Origin: Nephrocerus scutellatus
Taxonomy: Eukaryota; Arthropoda; Insecta; Diptera; Pipunculidae
DNA length: 64,000 nt
Direction: 5' to 3'
Assembly (NCBI GenBank): GCA_947095585.1
Contig: OX352761.1
Span: forward strand, 132,400,277-132,464,276
The translations under genes were made by a program, and so were the position numbers. This document shows positions 11,086 to 20,402 of this stretch, piece by piece (within the stretch, counting starts at the first letter, position 1; the number at the start of each line of letters is the position of its first letter). The notes under the pieces are model-generated. The model saw only the letters and a program-made list of their open reading frames with translations, did not search any database and was not told the DNA's origin.

Positions 11086-12399
11086 ACTTCATGGTAGTAA
11101 TAATTTCGTTTTAGGATCCTTGGTATTATATTGAATAAAACAAACTAGTGGCCCGTTTAAGCTTCTAACCGGCAATTATTAAATTGTATAAAAATAGTGT
11201 GTCCAATATCGACCTTGTTTTTGGGGCAAACAAAAAAACAGTCGCACGAATTGTAGTAAAAACTGTCAGAATTATTAAGGTATAAGAAAAAACTAACTAA
11301 TGATATGCCTATGCGACAGTAAAAATTTGTATAATGAGTTTCTTTCAATCAATTCAAATTTAAAGGCTAACTTTACCTACCAACAACGCGCTACATCATA
11401 CCATAAAGTACACCATACCATACAGTTTTGTATCTGAATACACTTCGCGTTGATACTTAAACTTCTCCAAATGATTTTTTTTTACAAATTTCTCTATTTT
11501 AATTTTTTTCATTAGATTGACAGGCAGACATATCTTATTCGAAGACAGCCTTTCTAAAATACTTGCAACATGTAAAGGTATACAGATTTCGAAGAAAAGT
11601 GGCGGAGGATTTAACTTTTACAACAAGTAAATGCATTGCCTCAAGAGAATTTTCAATTAAAAGAAACTAAGCGTAAAAGAAAACTTAAGTTACACATTAC
11701 ATTCATATGTACATAATGTATGTGGTTTTTCTTTAAATCACATGCAAATAGTAGTGTATACATAGCCATGTGCTCTACTATTAGACAAATATATTTATTC
11801 ATTTTTAATTTATAACTTAATCTGTACATTTTGGCAACATTGCAACATTGCTTTGCTTTTTAGTCATTCTTGTTCATGATATTATTAATTAAAATCGGTG
11901 ATGATGATGAATTTTGTAAATATTATTCTTATAGGATTTTTCGATCACTAAAATCTAAAATAAAGCAAAGAATTTACGATAAACCAAATCTTTCAATTAA
12001 CTTAATCAATCGAAGGCAAGAAATTTCGATAAAAGATTTTTGTAAAGAGTTTTTTATACTTGTTTAGGTAAAGGTTGGAAATGTTTAACCAAAAAACGCA
12101 ACATAATTGTGTCTCGTATTTTTTTTAAATGCGAAAGGTTGTCATGCATGTTACGGTCAATTTGACATGATACTATATATAGAATAACAACGGATTAATT
12201 GCCAATAACAGAGCTTGAAAATATTAGATTAAAATATATGTTGGTTACATTGCAAGCGTGCTACATGCCTCACAACGTCACAAAACATGATATAATCTAT
12301 CTACTTTAATATTGAATTGATGACCGTGTTTTGGCGATATGAATTGGACACCAAGATTATGACGTGATCTTCTTGTGAAGCTACTTGAAAGAGATGGTT
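11086..12399. other. AT-rich intergenic DNA, nothing recognised
   Basis: No open frame resembles a known domain. The 65-codon frame at 11870-12067 is lysine- and isoleucine-rich with no motif. I see no RNA gene and no repeat copy shared with the rest of the window. Confidence 0.5.
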
Positions 12400-14023
12400 T
12401 TTTGTTAAAAAACCATCACAACGTTAAGCAATTATCGTGGTATAACGTTTTTGAGTACCGCGTATAGATTTTCTCCTCTATCCTTTAAGACAGGATAGCC
12501 ATATACGCTAAAGTTATCATAGGCTCATACCAGTGTGGCTTCATAACAGGCAAATAAAAAACTGATCAGATTTTCACCCTTTGGCAGGTGAAGGAAAAAT
12601 TTATTTTTATAGACTTTAAAGCAGCCAGAGACTTTATAAAGACATGATAGAATTCGGAATACCAAATGAACTGACACGAATATGTAGATTGACCATGACC
12701 AATGTTATAAGCCAAGTCAAAATATCCGGATCACTATGAAGCCCATTCAACATCTATAACGGTCTTCGACAAGTGGATGGACTGACCTGCGTCCTCTCAA
12801 CCTGACGTTGGAGAAAGTAATCCGAGACTCCAATGTAACGGAGAGAGGGACACGAGATGTTTTGGATTGGAGAGCATAATTTCACGGTCCGCTTCGGACA
12901 CGGATTAATTATACGACAATTAACGTTCATAATAGAAGATGTGCCAGTATTGACTCAATGGTTAGAGCAGGACCTATCTTAAAACCTTGCCGATCTTTGG
13001 TTCACGATTGAAATTCCACAATGAGCCCATCATCGCACCGGTAACATCAGGGATGTAAATTTATGCTCCAAAGATCTTGGTAACACCAGTCTGCCTCTGA
13101 TAATACTATGCTAGCGCTCTACCCGCATTTGGGTAGTAAAACGCCAGCCACCAGCAACGAAACTGGCTCCTCAACCAAAAGTTGCCCCAGACTCAGCAAA
13201 CCTCCAAGGAGATCAATCTTTTATGTGGGCTTAGCCAACTGCAAGTACGAAGACAGTCCCCTGCTAGAGATTCTAAGTACCAGTAGCCCATTCAGGGTCT
13301 CAAAGTACGAAGACATTGCCCATAATGAGCATACTCTAAGTACCCGCGGCCTATTCCTATTTTACGTGGTAGAGCCCCGCACCCTAACCATATATAAGTT
13401 AAAATGCAGTTGGACCCCCACTGGGAGGAGAGAGAGACAATCCTCTATATGTGCATTCAGATACTGGCCTTCGCAGACGATATTGACATCGTTGGCAGAA
13501 ACTCAAGATCGAGCGGCACAAAATTTGGCGGGCTGCATGTAAATGAGAGCAATACAGAGTACATGGTGGTGACAGAGCAGAAGATCCAACATTGGTCCCT
13601 CAATTAAAAAAGTGGAACACAAATTTGAAGTAGTGCAGTCCTTTAACTATCTTGGATCAATCGTAGCGGTCGATAACATCATGAAACCAGAAATACGTGC
13701 ATGATAGCTTAAAGTCAACAAACTTTAGTCTGTCAATACTCTTCAAATCTAGGAATCTAACCATAATATCCTGTTGTATAAGACAATGGTCATACCAGTA
13801 CTCACATATGTATCCGAGATTCTTTGGATGCTTAGCCAAAAGCATTCTGACCTCTTAGCCGCGTTCGCGAGAAAAGTCTTACGAATAATTGTTGGCCCCG
13901 TGTGTGAGGAAGGACGATTCCATCGCGTTATCGTGATATTGACATTGTAAAGATAACAAAGCTTGGTAGGATCTGGTGTCCCCGGTAGGACCGGACCCCG
14001 GTAGTTGAGTCAAATATAATGAT
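12400..14023 (+). pseudogene. RTE-like LINE, degenerate copy
   Basis: Interrupted plus-strand frames follow the order of an RTE-type reverse transcriptase: FIDFKAARD (about 12605), IEFGIPNELTRICRLTMTNV (about 12650), a GLRQVDGL block (about 12760), LAFADDIDIVGRNSR with the catalytic ADD (about 13460) and FEVVQSFNYLGSIV (about 13625). An ARKVLRIIVGPVCEEG block follows near 13870. It ends with the family's 3' tail, an ACCGGACCCCGG word and 'caaatataatgatgg'. An insertion of unrelated sequence separates parts of the RT around 12850-13400. The element is dead; comparable copies lie at 33395-35735 and 19600-19935. Confidence 0.75.
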
Positions 14024-15730
14024 GGAGAGCAATACAAAAAAAGCTATTGACTAAGAATCGAAAAATTTCACATAAAAATTAATAATAATTTAACAGATTT
14101 ACTTTGTAAAGCACATATGATTTCGAAAACCAAATTAGATTTTTTGCAAGAAAGATTTATAGATTTGCATAGAAAATAAGTCACACAGCTAGGCTACATT
14201 TTTGAGTGTGTCTCTACAAATAAGTATTCGTTTTGAAAACATCAACGACCTAAGACCAACTCTGTTTTCTCTCAACGTTTTTGTGTAGCGGAAAAAATTC
14301 ATCATAATATTGCTAACAATAAATATAAATTTTCTTTTGTTTGTTTACTGGCAAATTATTGCATAACCTCAAATTTTGGCACCCTTTACCATATATACTC
14401 CTTTAAATAAACTTTCATTACGGGATGCTAAGACATTAATTTTTTCTTCACATGGATTGAATATTTTTTTTTAACAATAAGTCTACAAAAAAATGTCCCT
14501 CAATTTTTTTTATTGAAAGAACCTTATTTCCTTATTTTTCAATAAATTACAACCATAGAAAATTATTAATTACATATTTACATATTATTGTTCACTCTTA
14601 GGATTGCCCCCAGAAAATACGATAAAGAACTGAACTTCTTTTTTTTACGTGTATTTGAGATGAATTCTGAATTTTTTCTGGAGTCTCTTTTGTTTGTTAC
14701 ATAATATCTAGAAAACTGATATGTCTAAGAACTATTATTATTATTCGCTTTTAAATATTTATGTATATACGTGTTTCTAAAATCTGTATTTTAAAATCGC
14801 GTCACAGTATCAGTGTTGTGCTAGATATATAAATATGTACAATACAATCATATATGTACAGTAGGTATCTTTCAGTGTCAATTTAGTGCAGAGTGTTTTT
14901 GTTTTGTTGAGTGATTGACGTGTTTCATCAAAATTAACAACTTTAACATACTTTTTGTTTATATAATTAATAGATGTTTATATTGTGATCACAACGCAGA
15001 GTTTTAAGAATAGTACCTTTTGTTTTATTAACAATATGTATTTATTTAATTGTTATTATTGGCGGCATCGTATGAATAAGACGATAGGTAGATAACGCTC
15101 AATCAAATTAACAATACAATCGAAAAAAAAAATGGTTGATTGCCTACTTTTTTATGAGTAAAGAAATTATTGCTTCATTTGAAGATTGTCGATTTGAATA
15201 GGAATAAACGCCATTTGATTTTCTTTTTTTTTAATTACTTTTATAGGCTTAGGTTTAATTTTAGATGTTATTTAAAGATGTTAAAAAAACACACCATATT
15301 AAAGTATATAATATATTCTACAACATAGTGTATTATTGACGAATATAAGAAAATAAAAGCGAAAAATTAAAATGTTTCTTGCCGATTTTAAAAATAATAA
15401 TTTTTCACCCATGTGCAATCGCTTTATCAACGGAAAGTAAATATAATTCACATCCACCGTTGTTTATTGAACACTCTGCATAGATAAAGATAAGAGACCG
15501 CATTGAGAAAATATCTGCACGTAAAAAAATTTTACGCGTATCGATTTTTGTTGTATTAATAGTTTGACAAGTAATACATACAACAAGTCCATTCAAAAGC
15601 ATAAAATACCAACATAAGCAAAAAGACTTATACGAGAATACTACGGCTATGAAACTTGAGAAACTTAAAAGATGTACCTGTCTTTGAAATACCGGCGGTG
15701 CTATGCACCTGCTCTATGACAGCAACATTT
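14024..15730. other. very AT-rich intergenic DNA
   Basis: Long A and T runs, with no supported gene. Frames up to 65 codons lack recognisable motifs, and no known repeat of this window is present. Confidence 0.5.
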
Positions 15731-15795
15731 TGATTATCATCATAACTTTTGGCTTTTCAACCGGCATTCGGTCTGGGCCTCCTTACAGGTTCTGT
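15731..15795 (-). repeat. solo RTE-like 3' tail
   Basis: The reverse complement ends in words like 'gcccagaccgaatgccggttg' shortened and altered, then 'aaaagcc' and 'atgatgat'. This matches the order of the RTE-like 3' terminus at 13980-14023 and 35693-35733. It is diverged, hence moderate confidence. Confidence 0.45.
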
Positions 15796-15934
15796 AATAT
15801 GTTTATTTTATACAGCCCAAGGTTAATAGTTTTAACTTGGAAGGAACTCACACTTCTATCTACATCTACATGCATACATTTAATAAAGAGTGCGTGTAAC
15901 TTTACGCGCAGTTGAAGTGAAACTTTTTTGACAT

Positions 15935-16165
15935 TGTGGCCGATATTACGATTAAATTACATCCTACATACCGAATTTCATACGAATCGCTTGAGAAATG
16001 GCATAGTCCAAAAAAATTCCAGACCCTATTTGCCAGATCCCGGAGTTTCCATAGGAACAAATGTTATGGTCGCATCTTAGTCCTATATTCCGAGTTTTAT
16101 ACGAATCGTTTTGTTCCCAAAATTCCTCCAGACCCTATTGGCCAGATTCCGGAATTTTCATAGGA
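15935..16165 (+). repeat. two diverged tandem units
   Basis: Two units of roughly 110-130 bp share, in order, 'cgaatttcatacgaatcg' / 'cgagttttatacgaatcg', 'ccagaccctatt', 'gccagat' and 'tttccatagga' / 'tttcatagga'. They are noncoding. An AT-rich stretch of 'atatagttatat' words follows at 16185-16260. Confidence 0.6.
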
Positions 16166-16554
16166 GCTGTGGCCGTAGTAATATATTTATATATATAGTT
16201 ATATTTTTAGTTATATACATATATAGTTTTATACATATAAAATATAACTATAGAAAACTAGGCATAAAATTAACAAAAGTGAACAACAGAGTAATACTGG
16301 TAACAGTGTAACTAAAGTGTACAACAGAGTAATAACAGTGTAAGTCTTGAAAATTGTAGCTCCCTCCGTAAAAAAGTTTCACATCAATAATTTTAAATGT
16401 TTGTTTGTTTGTTTTTACTCTTCCGTCTCCACAAATTGGAATTTTGATTGATTTAAAACAATCTTCTAAAAAGAGCAAAAACAAAGAAGCCATTTTTAAG
16501 TGTGGTGCAATAATAAAATATCAGTTTTAATTAAGAATTTTCAAGGTTTTTTTT
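16166..16554. other. AT-rich spacer
   Basis: TA-rich simple sequence, then a short repeated word 'acaacagagtaat' at about 16280 and 16320. No gene was recognised. Confidence 0.5.
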
Positions 16555-16625
16555 ATATTTTGCGCACGCGTAGAGCTTGCACTCTTTTAATGCGCGGCTA
16601 TATGCTTGGCAACGCGATGGAGTTA
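16555..16625 (-). repeat. solo LINE 3' tail with altered hairpin
   Basis: On the minus strand it matches the L1 3' end: 'ccaagcatatagccg', 'gcatta', a hairpin, 'acgcgtgcgc' and an A-rich tail. The hairpin stem reads AAGAG/CTCT where L1 has AAGGG/CCCTT, so one G-C pair has become A-T with pairing kept. Confidence 0.7.
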
Positions 16626-16639
16626 TGGTAAAGGAAGGG

Positions 16640-17290
16640 AAAAGATGATTTTTTTCCCCAATGATACACGCTCAAGGGACTTAAACCCTTATGATGATAG
16701 GCACAACGTGGGCACTAATGTATCAAAGGAAAGAGGAGATGTCGATGTGAATGCATGTATGCACGAAAGAAAGAGTCAAAGAAAGAGTCTTTTAACTTAA
16801 CACTACGTCTAAACATGGGCTTTATAGTGAGCATTAAAAGCGTCATGAGTATTTCGGTTGAATTTGTGGAGGACTGAATGGAACTGGCTATTTCTCTTGA
16901 GAAAAGTTGTGACAAACAGGAGGCATTCATGCGGTGTTCAAGTGAATCAATTGTTCTTTCAATATAAGTGTTATCGTATGGTTCCGTATTCTGTCATGCA
17001 GATGCAAGGTGGTCTTAGGTGCACCTGACCAGACATGAAAGTTTGGGGTAGCCAGATTAGAGACAGTAAAATATTTCTTGCAGCGTGGTAGAAAGCCACT
17101 TCGCACTTCGCAGCATTTTTGGTGACGTTGAAGCTTGTCGTCGACGCACATACTAAGAATTGCTAGTTTTCCGATGCAAGTGCCATTCATGGATAATGGC
17201 TGGAGGTAGCTATTTCGCTTAAGCGACAAAAGACAGTATTTGGTTTTGGAAGCGTTAAATTCGACTCTATTGTGTTCTCCTTTGTTATGT
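16640..17290 (-). pseudogene. CR1/Jockey-group LINE, 3' part, degenerate
   Basis: Minus-strand frames at 17229-16927 (PLSMNGTCIGKLAILSMCVDD; WSGAPKTTLHLHDRIRN) and 16930-16715 (VKLKDSFF; SHRHLLF) are collinear with the last third of the RT in the copy at 2772-5155. Frameshifts and small deletions separate them. The 3' hairpin AAGGG/CCCTT lies at 16674-16690. It is a second insertion beside the solo tail at 16555-16625, in the same direction. Confidence 0.85.
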
Positions 17291-17866
17291 TGTCAAGCAT
17301 ACGTGACTGAATAATTTGTAGTTTTTCTCGGCAGCTGTTTTTTTTTTAGTACCATGATGCCAAATCTAAATAGAAATGGAACTGAATTGGAGGAATGGAT
17401 TTTAGTTTGGCCATTATAGTAAACCATATAGGAAGTGTATTCTAAACTTTTGCTTGCAGTTCCACCACTTTGATATCTATAACCAAAAATTTGTTACATC
17501 TCGGCAATCGGCTGCTGTGATTTTTGCAAATCAAGTTTCTGTGCCACGTGAAATACCTTCGTTAAGAGAGTCGACGCTAAAGGTGGCTATATCAAACAGT
17601 TACGTGTTTTTCATAAAATTTGAAATGTTAAAATATAATAAATGACGAAATTGCAGCCTTTTGATTTAGTAACACTTCATAATTTTTTGATATCGATTAG
17701 AGGACGTTAGTTAGAGTTAGTTAGATTGTAACATGTAAATTGGATACTACTAGCAGTAAGTAGTTAATAGTAACCAAATAATAAAAATGTGTTTGCTGCA
17801 TATGTTATTTATATTTTAAAGATGTAACGAAGTTTCCATCGTCACACAGCCTATTCCTAATGTCGT
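17291..17866. other. intergenic, nothing firm
   Basis: AT-rich. A 'gttagttagagttagttag' word (17707-17725) and an AATAAA at about 17779 could belong to a solo LTR, but I could not find matching termini or a target duplication. Confidence 0.35.
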
Positions 17867-18255
17867 TATATGTCGTGTTATAAGCCTTCGGTTTTCCTCC
17901 TCGCCGTCGTGCCTTGTTTTATAGGCCGGTATTCCTCGTCACTGTCGTGCCTTGTGGTATAGGCCTTCAGCTTTCCCCCCTCCGTACCGCTTATTGATTT
18001 CGCATTCTTCACTTTGCCGCCAGTAGTAGCGGATCAGACGCCACCTCTGCTGGGTAAGGTACTTCTTGCCAACACCGACTCAGTGACGTATTCACTCCAC
18101 GTCCGTGGTCGAACAAACCACCGTAGGTCTCTGATCCTCACCAATCGACACATAGTTTTTGGTCTGGTACTCCCCAGATACACCCAAACCCACATTCGCT
18201 AGCTAGTACGCAAGTCCCACTACTAAGCCGAATCCCAGTTCTCCACTCCCCGTAC
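17867..18255. repeat. GC-rich island with a short three-unit tandem array
   Basis: Base composition here is clearly richer in G+C than the DNA on either side. Three units of about 38-44 bp occupy 17867-17982, sharing 'gtcgt', 'ttataggcc' / 'ttataagcc', 'ttcggttttcctcctc' / 'ggtattcctcgtc' and 'cagctttcccccctcc'. The remainder to 18255 is unique in this window and has no recognisable protein. It could be a fragment of an LTR element or a foreign insert. Confidence 0.5.
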
Positions 18256-19599
18256 AACCAGTAGTTATAGCAATTAGTTATTGGTGGTGGTAGATATATT
18301 TTTATATTGAATGTCAGTGTTATTAAGTTAAGGAACAAAAAAAAGAACAAAAGGAAAAGAAAAAGAAAAATTACAAATTCAATTTGTAACACGAGTTTTA
18401 ATTTGGAACCCTGGAAGATGATAAAATGCAAATAATATTGAAAATATATAATATTCATAAGTCGGGTACAATGGTATATATAGAAAATGCTACTTGCCAT
18501 CTGTCAGGGAAAACATTTTCACAAATTAATATGGTGGGTTAAATCGTATCTCTAAAGTAAATAATATATATTATTTTTTAAAGGTGTCATTTTATTTTTG
18601 CCTACTTAGTCACTATGATCTGGCGTATCAGAAAAGTGAATCAAGTGCTTATATAATAATACTTATGTACACACTACAACCATTTAAAATGTATTAGTAA
18701 ATTTAAAACTTAAATTTAGATCAGGGCAATCATATTGCTTGTTCTCTTTCTATTTTTGTTTGTTTTTTAATTCATGTTTTATATTTTTATGATTTTCTAT
18801 AATTGATAAAAGGTAAAATTATTGAAGTAAACATCTGTACTTAGTGGTTCAAAAATTTATTATTATTTACCAAACCTCACCAATTGATGTGGTTAATTAC
18901 TTTTTCTGATTAATTTTAAATATTTACAACATTAATTCATTAGTAATTGATGCAAGTGCTACTTTACACTAGCTTTCACGCGAGCACGTGCAACCAGTAA
19001 TATAAGCTAAAATCGATTTCAATCTCACTCTTTATCACTTGATTTTATTTGATACTCGTTTTTGTATGTACTCGTATTTTAAATGACAACAATCTTATAA
19101 TCTAAAATAATTCAACAAAATAACTTAATGTATAAAACAATAAATAACATGAGCTAGGTATTAACAAAATACGTAAATTTATGTAGGTTTTAACTATAAT
19201 AAAAATTCAATAGTATGTTTGTATGTTGAAAACAGGGTATAAATATGTCATATGTTAGATTTTAAATTACTATATGTGCCTTTTTAAGCTTTTTAAGTTT
19301 AAGTTGGAAATAATAACAAAACAACGGAGTACGTAAGTTAAAAGTAGTTGCTATGATATAAGCGGGCTATGAACGCTAATACATGATGCAAATACCACGT
19401 TCGAGCTTATGTTGTCCGCATGTTGATTTTACCAAAATCAAAGATGGTTAGATTTTTGCCCGTGCTATGCCTTTTTACACCATTTCTTTATGAATTTTAA
19501 AGTCGCTTATGATGGCACTGCTACAGTGGAATTTTCCAAAGCCATAAGCGGATTCGGGATCCAAAATAACCATGACAGTTCGTTTGAGTGGGCGCTCGA
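18256..19599. other. AT-rich intergenic DNA
   Basis: No recognisable coding potential; the 120-codon minus frame 18138-18500 is Phe/Leu-rich low complexity. This lies beyond the 3' end of the zinc-finger gene. Confidence 0.5.
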
Positions 19600-19935
19600 T
19601 ATCTGTGGCTACACGAACATGATAGCAAAACAAAGTAAATGGTGGAAACATCGGCGAGCAAAAAATCCGATTCCTCTGCGCGATTCGCGAAGTATCGCAA
19701 TACTTTAACTATCTCAGGTCAATTTTAACAACCAAAAACAACATAGAACCAAAAAACCCTACAGGTCTGTCAGGACTTTTGAAATTCAAGAACATGACTA
19801 TATCCAAGCTACAATTCTGAGTCTTAGATGCTTAGTAATAAGCTCTCTGAACTCTAAGGAACTTTCGAGAGAAAATGTTTTACGGATAGTTTTCGATTAG
19901 TAACGATACTCTATAATAACGACCATGTTCAAGCG
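19600..19935 (+). pseudogene. RTE-like LINE fragment
   Basis: The frames read VSQYFNYLRSILTTKNNIEP followed by a GLSGLLKFKNMTISKLQ-type stretch. They are collinear with FEVVQSFNYLGSIV and the downstream part of the copy at 12400-14023. Stops interrupt it, and neither the catalytic region nor the 3' tail is present. Confidence 0.65.
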
Positions 19936-20103
19936 TTTGCAGCCCGCTTCAAATCAGTGTTATTTTAAATGAAATTCACAGTAATAAGTTTAAAACGAAA
20001 TTATTGTTTTTTTAACGAAACTGAACATGAAGTGAAAGAAGCTACTAATATCTGATATTATTATGATTATATTAACTTAAAGTTAAATAGTACAACATAC
20101 CTA

Positions 20104-20116
20104 ATTTATTTTTATT
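20104..20116 (-). promoter_or_regulatory. candidate polyadenylation signals of the ZNF541/TRERF1-like gene
   Basis: Two AATAAA hexamers on the minus strand (at 20110-20105 and 20116-20111) lie about 200 bases after the stop codon at 20320-20318. They are the nearest canonical signals I noticed in an AT-rich region, so chance occurrence is possible. Confidence 0.35.
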
Positions 20117-20317
20117 ATATTTTTTACATTTTCTTAAGTTATGCTTTCTCTGAAAAGCTGCACATTAGGTTTAAAGTGTGAATGGTAGATAATACAGTTC
20201 GATTGTCAATTTCAGTGAAAAATTATAATTATTTACGTAAATAGGTTGTTTCTGTGTTAAGTACTCGTATTTTTGGGTTACTTATACTTTAGCCTCTTTT
20301 TCCTTAGTATTTTGTAG

Positions 20318-20402
20318 TTATTGATGACTGGTAAGAGAATCACCTTCCTGTACACGATGAGACTTCATGTGTGCACTTCTACTTTTAATTTTTGTAAATA
20401 CT
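20318..20402 (-). CDS. exon 10: final zinc finger and stop codon
   Basis: The acceptor is TTTTCCTTGCAG|A. It encodes VFTKIKSRSAHMKSH, which completes finger 6 with C-x12-H-x3-H spacing, then a 12-residue tail and TAA at 20320-20318. It was found by searching the minus strand for the missing half-finger. Splice phase, polypyrimidine tract and finger spacing all agree. The intron before it holds the long-inverted-repeat element, a SINE and an RTE tail. Confidence 0.9.

Noticed and set aside
13108..13542. 144-codon plus frame as a gene
   Set aside because: Only its last part touches the RTE-like RT region, in a different frame; the rest has no recognisable domain and lies inside a dead LINE.
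17700..18260. Solo LTR
   Set aside because: An AATAAA and a compositional block are present, but no matching terminal inverted bases, target duplication, primer-binding site or second copy was found.
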